NCBI RefSeq assembly: GCF_027942295.1
Contig: NZ_CP101416.1
Location: 2,086,001 to 2,150,000, forward strand
From: Pseudanabaena sp. Chao 1811
GTDB lineage: Bacteria; Cyanobacteriota; Cyanobacteriia; Pseudanabaenales; Pseudanabaenaceae
Direction of reading: 5' to 3'
DNA: 64,000 nt
Within the stretch, counting starts at the first letter, position 1; each line of letters starts with the position of its first letter. Shown piece after piece: positions 54,476 through 64,000 of this stretch. A model generated the notes under the pieces. That model was not told the DNA's origin, searched no databases, and saw only the letters and a list, made by a program, of their open reading frames with translations. A program made the translations under genes and the position numbers.

Positions 54476-55787
54476 AATGTGTAAAGTCTAGAAGCTAGAC
54501 GTGGAGACGATCCTCGAAGAGGATGGCAAAGCGATTAAGAGCAGGTTTCCAATCACGAATCGGCATCGTCCACTTCTTCGAGATATTCCGCATTGCTAAA
54601 TAAACGAGCTTGAAAGCAGCATCATCAGAGGGAAAAATCTGTTGGGATTTAATCACCTTCCGCAAACTACTGTTCATCGACTCAATCGCATTGGTGGTAT
54701 AAATCGCCCTGCGAATCTCGGTCGGGAAAGCAAAGAAGGGGATAATGTTTGCCCAATGACTGCGCCAAGACTTGGAGATTGATGGATATTGCTTGTCCCA
54801 CTTTTCAGCAAAGAGTTCGAGATTAAACTCAGCCTCCGATTCCGTCGCCGCGCTATAAATAGCCTTGAGGTCAGCACAAACTTGCTTGCGTTGTTGCCAA
54901 GGTACAAAAGCGACCGAGTTTCTGACCATGTGGACAATGCATAACTGCACCTGAGTTTTAGGAAATACCGTCTCAATCGCATTAGGGAAACCAGTCAAGC
55001 CATCGACACAGGCAATCAAAATATCTTTGACCCCACGGTTGTGAATTTCGGTGAGTACTGACAACCAGAATTTCGCACCTTCATTCGGAGAAATCCACAT
55101 ACCCAGTAATTCCTTGTACCCGTCCATATTCACGCCCAAGGCAAAGTACAAGGATTTGTTAATCACTCTGCCATTGTCTCGGACTTTGATGACTAGACAG
55201 TCCAGAAAGACGATTGGATAGACTGCTTCAAGGGGACGGTTTTGCCATTGCTTCACCTCGTCAATTACTGCATCTGTAACATTGGAAATAAGTGTTGGTG
55301 ATACTTCAACACCATACATTTCTTGCAACTGGGCTTGAATATCCCTGACACTCATACCTCGTGCGTAGAGAGCAATGATCTTTTCATCTAGTCCTGACAA
55401 GCGACTTTGTCCTTTCTTCACCATCTGCGGTTCAAACTCCCCTTGCCGATCTCGGGGGACTGCGATTTCGGCTACGCCAAAGTCACCTTGCACTTTTTTC
55501 TGGCTATAACCGTTGCGACTGTTGGTTTGTCCTTCTGGTCTAGGTTCGTGCTTACCGTATCCCAGATGGGTTGATAGTTCTGCTTCCAATGCTCGCTCCA
55601 CTAATGCGGTCGTCAGTTGTTTCAGAATGCCTCCTTCTCCGAATAGGTCAGGTGGTGTTTTACATTCTTGCAGCAATTCGTCGAGCAATTCTTTGCGTAT
55701 ATTCATCAGTTTTAGTGTTGGTAATTGTGTGTCTAGATCATCTCTCTGTATATATCCCAGACTTTACACACTTCACTTTACACTCTC
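54461..55787. mobile_element. IS256-family insertion sequence with 8-bp target duplication
   Basis: Bounded by 29-bp inverted repeats (54461-54489 and 55759-55787, e.g. GAGACTGTCAAGT and its partner GAGAGTGTAAAGT) that agree at most positions. Flanked on both sides by ATATAAAT (54453-54460 and 55788-55795), the 8-bp target duplication of this family. Carries a single transposase gene on the minus strand. It disrupts the 3' end of the WD40 gene. Confidence 0.93.
54495..55706 (-). CDS. IS256-family (mutator type) transposase
   Basis: 403 residues. The DDE residues are in FLDCLVIK (Asp), CVDGLTGF (Asp) and NAIESMNS (Glu), with an IHMVRN C/H-type motif ([11 protein letters not shown]). N-terminal region [24 protein letters not shown] is diagnostic of the family. 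All catalytic residues are present and no frameshift is seen, so the element may be active. Single gene on the element. Confidence 0.93.
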   Translation of the reverse strand: MNIRKELLDELLQECKTPPDLFGEGGILKQLTTALVERALEAELSTHLGYGKHEPRPEGQTNSRNGYSQKKVQGDFGVAEIAVPRDRQGEFEPQMVKKGQSRLSGLDEKIIALYARGMSVRDIQAQLQEMYGVEVSPTLISNVTDAVIDEVKQWQNRPLEAVYPIVFLDCLVIKVRDNGRVINKSLYFALGVNMDGYKELLGMWISPNEGAKFWLSVLTEIHNRGVKDILIACVDGLTGFPNAIETVFPKTQVQLCIVHMVRNSVAFVPWQQRKQVCADLKAIYSAATESEAEFNLELFAEKWDKQYPSISKSWRSHWANIIPFFAFPTEIRRAIYTTNAIESMNSSLRKVIKSQQIFPSDDAAFKLVYLAMRNISKKWTMPIRDWKPALNRFAILFEDRLHV

Positions 55788-55876
55788 ATATAAATGTTTC
55801 TGAAGAGGACAAACGTACTTGTTTAGGTGGCTGCTCTTGGCTCTACAAGCATCTTAGATCTACCCCTCCCAAATAA
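55788..55876 (+). pseudogene. Severed 3' end of the WD40 gene
   Basis: Joining codon 1029 before the IS to this segment after it (through the ATATAAAT duplication) restores an open frame of 26 more codons (V SEEDKRTC...STPPK) ending in TAA at 55876. The restored protein would be about 1055 residues. The tail contains a Cys-rich stretch (CLGGCSWLYK) resembling the C-terminal segment that ends many cyanobacterial WD40 proteins. Confidence 0.85.
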
Positions 55877-55895
55877 AAATAAAAATATTGGTTTT

Positions 55896-57065
55896 ATGTT
55901 AGCGATTCCTTTAGCATGGCTACAACTTACCTATCAAAAGGGACGCTTAGCGATCGCGATCGCAGGGATTATGTTTGCGGTAATTCTAATTGCGATGCAG
56001 TTAGGTTTTCAGGAGGCTTTATTTAAAAGTGCAGTGCTACTACACCTGAACTTACGTAGCGACCTAATCTTAATTCATCCCAGCTCTAATAACTTGCTCA
56101 ATCTCAGGCAGTTCCCTCGTCGTCGTCTGTACCAAGCGGAAGGATTTGCAGGTGTTAAGTCAGTGCATCCTGTATATATTGGCTTAGCTGTATGGAATGC
56201 TCCTGAATTGGGGGTCAAAGAGGATATTTTAGCGATCGGAGTTTCTCCTCAAGCTCATCCTTTCCTATTTCCCAATATTCAACCAGATTTAGAGAAAACG
56301 CTACTCCCCGATGTCGTTCTATTCGATCGCGGTTCAAGAGAAGATTTTTATGGTGCTGTGGCTGCTCAATATGAAGCAGCGATCGCCCAAGGCAAAATTC
56401 TCACGAAAGAAGTTACTAACCGTGCCATTACTATTGGTGGGTTATTTACCATGGGAGTCTCTTTTGCTTCCAATGGCACGTTGATTACAAGTGAACAAAA
56501 TTTCCTACGCATTTTCCCTGATCGTCCTATAGGCAATATTAATTTGGGCTTAGTGCAATTGGAAAAAAGTGCACAGGCGATCTCCATTCGAGATGCCATG
56601 CGATCGCAGCTAGATCAGGATGTGAAAATATTAACTAGGCAAGAATTTATCGATCTAGAGCTAAATTATTGGTCAGAAGCCACCCCGATTGGTTTTATCT
56701 TTGGCTTAGGCGTGATTATGGGCTTTATCGTTGGTGTCGTTATTGTCTATCAAGTTTTATACAAAGATGTTTCTGATCATCTTGCGGAATATGCCACGCT
56801 CAAAGCTATGGGCTATAGCAACTTCTTTCTATTCAGGCTGATTTTGCAAGAGTCATTGCTTTTATCTTTATGTGGATTTTTACCCGCCCTATCAATTTGT
56901 GCCGTTCTCTATAGCATTACTCAAAATGCAACGGGCTTATTAATGGATTTAAATAGCGATCGCATTGTGCAATTATTTTTGTTAACGGTGGCGATGTGTG
57001 CAATTTCTGGAACACTATCCCTGCGCAAAGTCCAAACTGCTGATCCTGCGGAAATATTTGACTAA
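55896..57065 (+). CDS. devC: DevC-family ABC transporter permease
   Basis: 389 residues from the ATG at 55896 (the ORF opens 23 codons earlier, but that part overlaps the severed WD40 tail and looks unlike the family). FtsX/MacB-like topology: one span near the N-terminus (IAIAGIMFAVILIAMQLGF), a large periplasmic domain (about 45-265), and three C-terminal spans. DevC is the permease of the DevBCA exporter, known for heterocyst glycolipid export in Anabaena, but relatives occur in non-heterocystous strains. No devA or devB is adjacent, so partner and substrate are unknown. Confidence 0.8.
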   Translation: MLAIPLAWLQLTYQKGRLAIAIAGIMFAVILIAMQLGFQEALFKSAVLLHLNLRSDLILIHPSSNNLLNLRQFPRRRLYQAEGFAGVKSVHPVYIGLAVWNAPELGVKEDILAIGVSPQAHPFLFPNIQPDLEKTLLPDVVLFDRGSREDFYGAVAAQYEAAIAQGKILTKEVTNRAITIGGLFTMGVSFASNGTLITSEQNFLRIFPDRPIGNINLGLVQLEKSAQAISIRDAMRSQLDQDVKILTRQEFIDLELNYWSEATPIGFIFGLGVIMGFIVGVVIVYQVLYKDVSDHLAEYATLKAMGYSNFFLFRLILQESLLLSLCGFLPALSICAVLYSITQNATGLLMDLNSDRIVQLFLLTVAMCAISGTLSLRKVQTADPAEIFD

Positions 57066-57174
57066 CAACACATCATCTCGACAAAGGCGAAAAATGGTAA
57101 AAATCGCTAAGCGATTTTTACCATTTTTCGCCATTTGCGCGCCGCGCAAATGGCGTTATCAAACTCAAGTTAAC
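57066..57174. repeat. Palindromic repeat after devC
   Basis: Contains the hairpin GGCGAAAAATGGTAAAAATCGC / GCGATTTTTACCATTTTTCGCC (arms 57086-57107 and 57111-57132) and GCGCGCCGCGCAAATGGCG. Related to the palindromes at 17233 and 49760. It lies just after the devC stop. Confidence 0.8.
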
Positions 57175-57209
57175 AACAAAAAAGCCTCGCTAAGCGAGGC
57201 TTTTTTGTT
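57175..57209. terminator. Terminator of the str operon
   Basis: 16-bp perfect stem AACAAAAAAGCCTCGC / GCGAGGCTTTTTTGTT with a TAA loop. On the minus strand it follows tuf, and the T-rich arm is suited to terminate it. Confidence 0.85.
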
Positions 57210-57224
57210 AGAAAACCTAGAATT

Positions 57225-58457
57225 TTACTTCAAGATATTGGTAACAACGCCAGATCCAACGGTGCGACCACCTTCACGGATTGCGAAGCGCATTTCTTGC
57301 TCGATCGCGATGGGGTTGATCAACTCAACAGTTACCTTGATGCGATCGCCAGGCATGACCATTTCTGCATCGCTGCCATCATCAGCAGTGAAGCTAACAA
57401 TGGTTCCAGTTACGTCAGTTGTACGTACATAGAACTGAGGACGATAGCCAGGGAAGAAAGGAGTCTTACGACCGCCTTCTTTTTCAGTCAAAATGTAAAC
57501 TTGACCTTCAAATTGAGTGTGAGGATTAATTGACTTAGGTTTAGCCAATACAATACCGCGTTCGATATCATTCTTTTGAATACCACGGAGCAAGAGACCT
57601 GCATTGTCGCCAGCCAGACCTTCTTCCAAGCTCTTTTTGAACATTTCAATACCAGTAACGGTAGTGGAACGGGTTTCTCTGATACCAACGAGTTCAACGG
57701 TATCGCCAACCTTGACAGTACCACGCTCAATACGACCAGTTGCAACAGTACCACGACCAGTAATCGAGAATACGTCTTCAACAGCCATCAAGAAGGGCTT
57801 GTCAACAGCACGCTCAGGAGTAGGAATGTAGGAGTCAACGGAATCCATCAAAGCCCAGATCTTGTCAACCCAAGGATTTTCGCCACGTTGGGTCTTAGGA
57901 TTAGCGGTCATTTGCTCAACTGCTTTCAATGCAGAACCACGAGTGATGGGAATATTATCGCCATCAAAGTCGTAGGAGGAGAGCAATTCACGAACTTCGA
58001 GTTCAACTAGTTCAACTAGTTCTTCTTCGCCTTCCATTTGGTCTTCTTTATTCAAGAAAACTACTAGGTTAGGTACACCTACTTGACGAGCAAGCAAGAT
58101 GTGTTCACGGGTTTGAGGCTCAGGACCATCAGCCGCAGATACGAGCAAAATAGCTCCGTCCATCTGAGCAGCCCCAGTGATCATGTTCTTAACATAGTCA
58201 GCGTGACCGGGACAGTCAACGTGAGCATAGTGGCGTTCAGTGGTTTGATACTCAACGTGAGCAGTATTAATCGTAATACCACGAGCTTTTTCTTCAGGAG
58301 CAGCATCGATTTGGTCGTATGCTTTTGCGGTTGCTTGTCCTGCTGCTGCTAAGGACATGGTGATTGCAGCAGTTAAAGTGGTCTTACCGTGGTCAACGTG
58401 ACCGATAGTACCGATATTAACGTGGGGTTTAGTTCTCTCAAATTTAGCGCGTGCCAT
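57225..58457 (-). CDS. tuf: Elongation factor Tu
   Basis: 410 residues. GTP-binding motifs GHVDHGKT (18-25), DCPGHADY (81-88), NKED (136-139, where NKxD is expected) and GSALKA (174-179). Domains 2 and 3 follow, including [11 protein letters not shown]. Delivers aminoacyl-tRNA to the ribosome. Last gene of the str operon, after fusA; a 106-bp gap contains a direct repeat (58489-58543) that may serve an extra promoter. Confidence 0.97.
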   Translation of the reverse strand: MARAKFERTKPHVNIGTIGHVDHGKTTLTAAITMSLAAAGQATAKAYDQIDAAPEEKARGITINTAHVEYQTTERHYAHVDCPGHADYVKNMITGAAQMDGAILLVSAADGPEPQTREHILLARQVGVPNLVVFLNKEDQMEGEEELVELVELEVRELLSSYDFDGDNIPITRGSALKAVEQMTANPKTQRGENPWVDKIWALMDSVDSYIPTPERAVDKPFLMAVEDVFSITGRGTVATGRIERGTVKVGDTVELVGIRETRSTTVTGIEMFKKSLEEGLAGDNAGLLLRGIQKNDIERGIVLAKPKSINPHTQFEGQVYILTEKEGGRKTPFFPGYRPQFYVRTTDVTGTIVSFTADDGSDAEMVMPGDRIKVTVELINPIAIEQEMRFAIREGGRTVGSGVVTNILK

Positions 58458-58488
58458 TTTTTCGTAATTATCCTTACTTTTGTAGTTG

Positions 58489-58543
58489 TTACTCTAGTTT
58501 ATAGAGCATTTTCGGTAATTATTACTCTAGTTTATAGAGTATT
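58489..58543. repeat. 33-bp spaced direct repeat in the fusA-tuf gap
   Basis: TTACTCTAGTTTATAGAG occurs twice (58489-58506 and 58522-58539), each followed by (C/T)ATT. The sequence between them is AT-rich (TTTTCGGTAATTA). It may be a leftover of a slippage or a regulatory site for tuf; no function is proved. Confidence 0.7.
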
Positions 58544-58563
58544 GGTTGAGTATTTTATAAGGA

Positions 58564-60645
58564 CTACTCTTTTTTGCCCTTGTTTTTAGCAATGATGGCT
58601 TCAGCCACATTTTTCGGTACTTCTTCGTAATGGCTGAATTCCATTGAGAAGCTTGCTCTGCCTTGAGTGGCTGAGCGCAGGTCAGTGGAGTAACCAAACA
58701 TTTCCGACAAAGGAACTCTGGACTCAACCTTCTTGCCAGAAGGAGTATCATCCATGCCTGCAATGTTGCCACGACGACGACTAAGGTCACCGATGACATC
58801 ACCCATGTAGTCCTCAGGGGTTTCTACTTCAACCTTCATTACAGGTTCAAGCAGGACAGGTTGAGCTTTCATTACAGCTTCCTTAATTGCCATAGAGCCA
58901 GCAATTTTGAAAGCCATTTCTGAAGAGTCCACATCATGGAAAGAACCATGTACGAGGGTTGCTCTAACGTCAATCAAAGGATAGCCCGCAAGAATTCCTG
59001 ATTCACAGGCTTCTTTCATACCTTGTTCAGAAGGTTTGATGAATTCCTTAGGAATGACACCACCAACGATCTTCGATACGAATTCAAATCCTGTACCTGG
59101 CTCAGTAGGCTCTAAGTTGATCACAACGTGACCATACTGACCCTTACCACCACTCTGACGTGCAAACTTACCTTCAATATCGGTGACAGTCTTGCGAATG
59201 GTTTCACGATAAGCAACTTGAGGTGCGCCCACGTTAGCTTCAACGTTAAACTCACGCTTCATCCGATCAACGAGAATTTCTAGGTGTAGCTCACCCATGC
59301 CAGAGATAATTGTTTGATTGGTTTCTGAATCTGTTGCTACACGGAAGGTAGGATCTTCCTCAGACAGAGACTGTAGCGCCTTGGATAATTTTTCCATATC
59401 CTGTTTTGTTTTTGGCTCAACAGCAACGGAAATAACAGGTTCAGGAATGAATAGAGTTTCAAGAACAATTGGCGATTCAATATCGCAAAGAGTATCACCT
59501 GTGAATGTATCTTTCAGTCCTAAAACTGCTCCAAGATCACCTGCTCTGAGTTCATCAACTTCTTGGCGATCGTCAGCCTTTAATACGATCAAACGAGAAA
59601 TACGCTCTTTCTTGTTCTTAACAGGATTAAGCGCGTAGGAGCCTTTCTTCAAGATGCCAGAATAAACCCGCACGAAGGTAAGACGACCATAGGGATCAGA
59701 CATGATTTTGAAGGCAAGTGCTGACATGGGCGCGTCATCCTTGGCTTCACGAATCGCTTCTTCGCCATTAGCAAGTAAACCTTGAACTGGTTTAACATCG
59801 CTAGGAGCAGGAAGATAGTCGATAACGGCATCAAGTAATAGCTGTACGCCTTTATTTTTGAAAGCAGAACCACAAGTCATTGGTACGATCTTGCCGTTCA
59901 AGGTTCCTTTGCGTAGACCTGTTCTAACTTCATCTTCGGTGAGTTCTTCACCTTCAAGATATTTTTCCATTAAAACATCATCAGAATCTGCCACTGATTC
60001 AAGTAACTTACCGCGCCAATCGTTGGCGAGATCAGCTAAATCATCAGGAATATCTACTTCGTCAATATCCTTACCTATTTCATCTTTATAGATATAGGCT
60101 TTCATTTTGACGAGATCAATGATACCTACGAGTTCTGCTTCGCTACCGATGGGTAGTTGGATTGGAACTGCATTAGAACCGAAACGAGCGCGAATTTGCT
60201 CTCTTACTCGCAAAAAGTTCGCGCCCATGCGATCCATTTTGTTAACGAATACGAGGCGAGGTACTTTATAACGATCTGCTTGTCTCCATACGGTTTCAGA
60301 CTGAGGTTGGACACCACCTACAGCACAGAAAACTGCAACTACGCCATCAAGTACACGCATGGAACGTTCCACTTCAATAGTGAAGTCTACGTGTCCAGGA
60401 GTATCAATGATGTTAATGCGGTGATCTTTCCAACTGGTACTGATCGCTGCGGCAGTAATGGTAATACCACGCTCACGTTCTTGTGCCATCCAGTCTGTCG
60501 TTGCGGTTCCATCATGGACTTCACCTATTTTGTGAACAACGCCAGAATAAAATAGAATCCGTTCTGTAGTTGTGGTTTTACCAGCGTCAATATGCGCCGC
60601 AATACCTATATTGCGTACCTTATCTAAGGCAATAGTGCGTTCCAC
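58564..60645 (-). CDS. fusA: Elongation factor G
   Basis: 693 residues. G1 [10 protein letters not shown] (about 17-26), [16 protein letters not shown], then domains II-V ([34 protein letters not shown]). Catalyses translocation on the ribosome. Second gene downstream of rpsG in the minus-strand str operon; spacing to rpsG is 79 nt. Confidence 0.97.
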   Translation of the reverse strand: MERTIALDKVRNIGIAAHIDAGKTTTTERILFYSGVVHKIGEVHDGTATTDWMAQERERGITITAAAISTSWKDHRINIIDTPGHVDFTIEVERSMRVLDGVVAVFCAVGGVQPQSETVWRQADRYKVPRLVFVNKMDRMGANFLRVREQIRARFGSNAVPIQLPIGSEAELVGIIDLVKMKAYIYKDEIGKDIDEVDIPDDLADLANDWRGKLLESVADSDDVLMEKYLEGEELTEDEVRTGLRKGTLNGKIVPMTCGSAFKNKGVQLLLDAVIDYLPAPSDVKPVQGLLANGEEAIREAKDDAPMSALAFKIMSDPYGRLTFVRVYSGILKKGSYALNPVKNKKERISRLIVLKADDRQEVDELRAGDLGAVLGLKDTFTGDTLCDIESPIVLETLFIPEPVISVAVEPKTKQDMEKLSKALQSLSEEDPTFRVATDSETNQTIISGMGELHLEILVDRMKREFNVEANVGAPQVAYRETIRKTVTDIEGKFARQSGGKGQYGHVVINLEPTEPGTGFEFVSKIVGGVIPKEFIKPSEQGMKEACESGILAGYPLIDVRATLVHGSFHDVDSSEMAFKIAGSMAIKEAVMKAQPVLLEPVMKVEVETPEDYMGDVIGDLSRRRGNIAGMDDTPSGKKVESRVPLSEMFGYSTDLRSATQGRASFSMEFSHYEEVPKNVAEAIIAKNKGKKE

Positions 60646-60724
60646 AATGGTTTCCTCGTGTTTGTCAGGAATTGAGAATTTATATTAAGAATAGTATAGC
60701 GAGGTAAGCTACGGTTTAATAGCG

Positions 60725-61195
60725 TTAGTAACGGTAGTGGGCGAAGGCTTTGTTTGCTTCTGCCATTTTGTGGGTTTCTTCGCGTTTACGGATGGTTTGA
60801 CCAGTTTCGTTGGCAGCATCCATTAATTCATTAGCCAGCTTAGTTACCATGCTACGTCCAGCACGAGCGCGGGAGTATTGGACTAACCAGCGAAGAGCAA
60901 GTGCTACACCGCGATCTGTACGAACTTCCATGGGTACTTGATAGGTAGCACCACCAACACGACGAGCCTTAACTTCAACTAATGGGGTTGCATTACGAAT
61001 TGCACGATCAAACACCTCTAGAGGTGGGTTGCCTGTACGCTCGCCGATGGTGTCGAGAGCCTTATAAACAATGTGGGAAGCTACAGAGTGCTTACCGCGT
61101 GACATTACACGACGGATCAGCATACTAATGAGGCGGCTGTTATAAACCGAGTCAGGGGGAGTTATGCGCTTTGACGCTTTCGTTCTACGGGACAT
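60725..61195 (-). CDS. rpsG: 30S ribosomal protein S7
   Basis: 156 residues, the length of bacterial S7. Motif [21 protein letters not shown] near the start and [15 protein letters not shown]. It binds the 3' domain of 16S rRNA. It follows rpsL with a 70-nt gap in the str operon. Confidence 0.97.
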   Translation of the reverse strand: MSRRTKASKRITPPDSVYNSRLISMLIRRVMSRGKHSVASHIVYKALDTIGERTGNPPLEVFDRAIRNATPLVEVKARRVGGATYQVPMEVRTDRGVALALRWLVQYSRARAGRSMVTKLANELMDAANETGQTIRKREETHKMAEANKAFAHYRY

Positions 61196-61265
61196 TACGG
61201 TACTAAATTCACCTTATAAAATGAATTGCTAATTTTACTTAAATGGCTGAATTAATTACTGGCTG

Positions 61266-61679
61266 TTATTTTTTCTTCTTGCCAGTGCTTGCGGCTGGAG
61301 CTTGACCGGGCTTGGGTCTCTTTGCGCCATACTTGGAGCGTCCTTGCTTGCGATCCTTTACGCCTGAAGTATCGAGAGTGCCACGGATAATGTGGTAACG
61401 CACACCTGGTAAATCTTTTACACGACCGCCTCTAATCATCACAACGGAGTGCTCTTGGAGGTTATGCCCAATGCCAGGGATGTATGCGGTGACTTCAAAT
61501 CCAGAAGTCAAGCGTACCCGTGCCACTTTTCTAAGTGCAGAGTTAGGCTTTTTGGGTGTTGTAGTGTAGACGCGCGTACATACTCCCCTGCGTTGAGGAC
61601 AACTTTTTAGGGCAGGAGACTTTGTCTTTGTATTTATGGTTTGGCGCTCACTGCGGATGAGCTGTTGGATCGTGGGCAT
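61266..61679 (-). CDS. rpsL: 30S ribosomal protein S12
   Basis: 137 residues from ATG 61677-61679; an ORF start 16 codons upstream adds a non-family extension. Motifs [19 protein letters not shown] and [13 protein letters not shown], the decoding-centre loops of S12, and a basic tail (GKKKK). First gene of the str operon. The usual rpsJ at the other end of the operon is not present after tuf. Confidence 0.97.
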   Translation of the reverse strand: MPTIQQLIRSERQTINTKTKSPALKSCPQRRGVCTRVYTTTPKKPNSALRKVARVRLTSGFEVTAYIPGIGHNLQEHSVVMIRGGRVKDLPGVRYHIIRGTLDTSGVKDRKQGRSKYGAKRPKPGQAPAASTGKKKK

Positions 61680-61859
61680 AAGTGATGATTTGGTATATCT
61701 GCGGCTGTGTATTCTAATCAACAGCACATAATTATAACAAAGTTGATCTCACAAAGTCAATTTTTATAACTTAATAAGCTTTGTTATGTTATGTCGGCTG
61801 TGGCGATCGCTGTTTTTATATGTTTGTATATGGACAGCGTTATAAACAAAAAGGGAATA

Positions 61860-62609
61860 TTAACGATAATTCACAATTCTGGCAAAGCCTGCTGGGTCAA
61901 GACTGGCCCCACCAACTAGCACACCATCGATTTCAGGTTGCGCCATGATTTCGTCGATATTATCTGGTTTGACGGAACCACCATATTGAATTGTAACGTC
62001 GCGATTTGTTAGTTTACTACGAATTAGACCAATTACGCGATTAGCTTCGCTGGATGCACAGGTATCACCTGTACCGATCGCCCAAATTGGTTCGTAGGCA
62101 ATGATCAAATTATTTTGGTCAACATCGACAAGATCTGCTGCAAGTTGCGCGAAAATCCAAGCCTCAGTTTCGTTGGCATCACGTTGCTGTTTGCTTTCAC
62201 CGACGCAGAGGATAGGGGTAAGCCCATGAGCCTGAGCTGCTTTAAGACGCTTGTTTACAGTTTCATCGGTTTCACCAAAAAACTGACGACGCTCACTATG
62301 TCCAATGATCACATGCTTGATACCAAGCTCAACTAGCATTGGTGCAGAAATCTCACCTGTAAATGCGCCATTTTCTGACCAATGGACATTTTGAGCACCA
62401 ATACTGAGGTTGGCTTGACCAAGAGATGGCACAACTGTTTGTAAGATGCCTAGATTTGTATAAGGGACGCAAATAAGGATTTGCTGATCAGCGATCGCCG
62501 CTTGGGATGCGGTGGCTTTGAGTTGGGCGGGAAATTCTGAGAAAAATGCTTTGGCTTCGGACTGGGTTTTATACATTTTCCAGTTGCCAGCAATAACGAT
62601 TTTAGGCAA
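61860..62609 (-). CDS. tpiA: Triosephosphate isomerase
   Basis: 249 residues. AGNWKMYKT (N-terminal Lys13), the catalytic His in [10 protein letters not shown], catalytic Glu in [11 protein letters not shown], and [10 protein letters not shown] phosphate loop. Interconverts dihydroxyacetone phosphate and glyceraldehyde 3-phosphate. The start is TTG at 62607-62609, as no ATG lies in frame before the conserved N-terminus. A GGGG sits about 10 nt upstream. Separated from rpsL by 180 bases. Confidence 0.95.
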   Translation of the reverse strand: MPKIVIAGNWKMYKTQSEAKAFFSEFPAQLKATASQAAIADQQILICVPYTNLGILQTVVPSLGQANLSIGAQNVHWSENGAFTGEISAPMLVELGIKHVIIGHSERRQFFGETDETVNKRLKAAQAHGLTPILCVGESKQQRDANETEAWIFAQLAADLVDVDQNNLIIAYEPIWAIGTGDTCASSEANRVIGLIRSKLTNRDVTIQYGGSVKPDNIDEIMAQPEIDGVLVGGASLDPAGFARIVNYR

Positions 62610-62717
62610 GGCTCGTTTACCCCTGAGTTAGGATTATGAAAATAATGAATTGTTGTTTATTTTACCGAAAGATGGAACATTCACAGCAAAGGTATTGTGT
62701 TGCGACATCTTTTAGAT

Positions 62718-63221
62718 ATCCCCCTAAAAACTCAATGAGTCTAGCAGAAGGCTGCCAGACTCATGTCTTAAAATAATTCAATTAGTTATCTACTAGAGGT
62801 TTAACTGGACGTGTTCGGTATTGATTAACTGTACGCTGTAGCCCTTATTTTTAAGCTAAATCAGTTTGTCTCACTTGTTACAATGCTAGGTCAAAACCTA
62901 CAGATACATCGAACAAAAAACTTAAGAGACCCTAATCACAATACAGGCTATCGAAGCTATCAAAACTACACCGATCTTTGGAACAAGCACTACCCTGTAA
63001 AGATCGAAGAATCGTGGGGAGCAACAAAGCGCCAATCCGATTTTGACTTTTAACTCTTTCTATTTGCTTATCCTCCTTTTTTAATGAAAAGGTTGCTTAA
63101 AATTCAAGCTGGGTTTGCGTTTGGATTGAGTTGCTTTGTCTCTTGTGCTATGAATACAGATTAACTCAGATGGTGTTGCAAGATACTATTTCTTTACATA
63201 AATTCATAGATTTCTTGATTG
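62718..63221. repeat. ~500-bp non-coding unit, tandem copy 1
   Basis: Diverged direct repeat of 63324-63822. It has a 12-bp imperfect stem-loop (62735-62764, ATGAGTCT...AGACTCAT, one A-C mismatch), TAGGT-CAAA-ACCTA (62887-62900), and a stem CGATCTTT...AAAGATCG (62972-63006). The stretch 62940-62985 (GGCTATCGAAGCTATCAAAA and the following bases) is almost invariant. No reading frame is conserved between the two copies. The unit ends with a promoter-like box pair. Confidence 0.75.
63126..63154 (+). promoter_or_regulatory. Candidate promoter in repeat copy 1
   Basis: TTGAGT (63126-63131), 17-bp spacer, TATGAA (63149-63154). The same layout is conserved in copy 2. Transcription would run rightwards through copy 2. 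Confidence 0.4.
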
Positions 63222-63323
63222 TAAAAATACCTATCAAAAGTCCTTAAAGATAACATCTAAATCTAATATCTAAATCTATCAAATTTATTGAGTACAAATA
63301 CTTGGTTGGTAGCATGAAAATTT

Positions 63324-63822
63324 ATCCCCTAAAAACTCAATGAGTCTAGCAGAAGGCTGCTAGACTCATGTTTTAATATAATTCAATTGGTTGTCGTACT
63401 AGAGGTTTGCTAATGCGTGTTAGATATTGATTAACTATGCGCTGTAGCCTTTATTTTTTCAACTACATAAGCTTGTCTCATTTACTCGTAGTACTAGGTC
63501 AAAACCTAAACAGGTACTAGAAAAATTTAAGAGACCCTAATTACAACGTAGGCTATCGAAGCTATCAAAACTACACCGATCTTTGGAATAAGCACTGCCC
63601 CGTAAAGATCGAAGAATCGTGGGGAGCAATAAAGCGTCAATCCGATTTGACTTTTAACTCTTTCTTTTGCTTCCTCCTCCTATTGAAAGCTTAATTTCAA
63701 TATGTAAGCTGGAACTGCGTTTGGATTGAGTTGCCTTATCTCTTGTGCTATGTATATACATTAACTCAGAAGGTATTCCACAACACTATTTCTTTACATA
63801 AATTTATGAGTTTCTGAGTTGG
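63324..63822. repeat. ~500-bp non-coding unit, tandem copy 2
   Basis: Second copy of the unit at 62718-63221. Its first stem (63340-63369) is perfect, correcting the mismatch of copy 1. Stem CGATCTTT...AAAGATCG at 63577-63611; TAGGT-CAAA-ACCTA at 63495-63508. Base changes in these stems fall mainly in loops. Lies upstream of the gene that begins at 63934. Confidence 0.75.
63726..63754 (+). promoter_or_regulatory. Candidate promoter in repeat copy 2
   Basis: TTGAGT (63726-63731), 17-bp spacer, TATGTA (63749-63754). Likely the closer promoter for the gene at 63934, with a start near 63760 and a ~170-nt leader. Confidence 0.45.
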
Positions 63823-63933
63823 GGAAAAAGTAAAACTCTGGAAGATTGGCGAATTGTCGTTATGACTTTTGTTATTGGCTTTTGTTAAGCTATGTATACT
63901 AAATACTTTACTTAGCATTGCCAAGACTTTTAC

Positions 63934-64000
63934 TATGCTGCAACAGGCTTCCCGTTATACGACGACTTGGGTAGATACAGTTAACAAGGTCAAGGCTGAA
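63934..64000 (+). CDS. Unidentified gene, 5' end only
   Basis: ATG at 63934 opens a frame that runs off the window: 22 codons (MLQQASRYTTTWVDTVNKVK and on). The composition is protein-like, and the position behind the tandem repeat and its promoter boxes suggests a real gene. Too little is visible to name it. There is no clear ribosome binding site. Confidence 0.5.

Noticed and set aside
62735-62764. Stem-loop considered as a plain terminator of tpiA or other gene
   Set aside because: No gene ends here on either strand, and the stem recurs in the tandem copy.
1-64000. tRNA, rRNA, tmRNA and known riboswitches
   Set aside because: I looked for the conserved TpsiC-arm and other signatures by eye and saw none; a covariance scan would be needed to be sure.

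Overview
The window is cyanobacterial chromosome. Evidence seen directly: the HIP1 octamer GCGATCGC recurs throughout; there are cyanobacteria-type genes (an omega-3 DesB desaturase, a cyanobacterial short Hfq, a DevC-type permease, a lumenal pentapeptide-repeat protein, an SLH porin-like protein, WD40 giant proteins); and many intergenic gaps hold hairpin MITE-like repeats. Gene content and repeat style suggest a filamentous or Pseudanabaena-like lineage, but that is inference. No rRNA, tRNA, CRISPR array or prophage was recognised.

Layout. 1-3742: 3' part of a NYN/PIN-like protein gene, then succinate-semialdehyde dehydrogenase and a ThDP enzyme that together fit the 2-oxoglutarate decarboxylase bypass of the cyanobacterial TCA cycle. 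3827-11665: desB, recQ, a long AT-rich gap with a possible gene remnant, an FHA-GGDEF-EAL regulator, an M61 peptidase and an orphan MSMEG_0570-family gene. 11684-12715 and 20264-21295: two identical IS630-type elements whose transposase needs a -1 frameshift. Between them: ackA, cutA, an MtnX-like phosphatase, ribBA, an SLH protein and an XRE-GrpE fusion. 21275-30187: a small membrane protein whose stop codon was hit by the second IS630, a beta-helix/SPOR protein, pyrB, an arsR-sulP pair, a P-type ATPase-like protein lacking its phosphorylation site, and sfsA. 30616-40618: a small outer-membrane-like protein, a TPR protein, hfq, a coiled-coil protein with a HEPN-like motif, acyl-ACP synthetase, YlqD, two tandem B12-binding radical SAM proteins and a Uma2 nuclease. 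40981-44071: a decayed RelE/ParE-type toxin locus, a coiled-coil/SUMF1 protein and a MntA-HepT toxin-antitoxin pair. 44341-50938: small membrane protein, YciI, AI-2E transporter, ABC-2 permease, proline iminopeptidase, GT4 glycosyltransferase, YraN, pentapeptide protein. 51374-57065: a SpoIIE-phosphatase/WD40 fusion interrupted near its 3' end by an IS256-family element with an 8-bp target duplication, then a devC-like permease. 57225-62609: the str operon (rpsL-rpsG-fusA-tuf, minus strand) and tpiA. 62610-63933: a large non-coding gap made mostly of two diverged tandem copies of a ~500-bp unit with preserved stem-loops and promoter-like boxes, ahead of a gene that runs off the window.

The points most worth a second look are the tandem ~500-bp non-coding duplication, the degenerate P-type ATPase, the phosphatase-WD40 fusion with its recoverable IS256 insertion, and the way mobile elements (IS630 and a ~145-bp MITE) sit exactly on stop codons of neighbouring genes.
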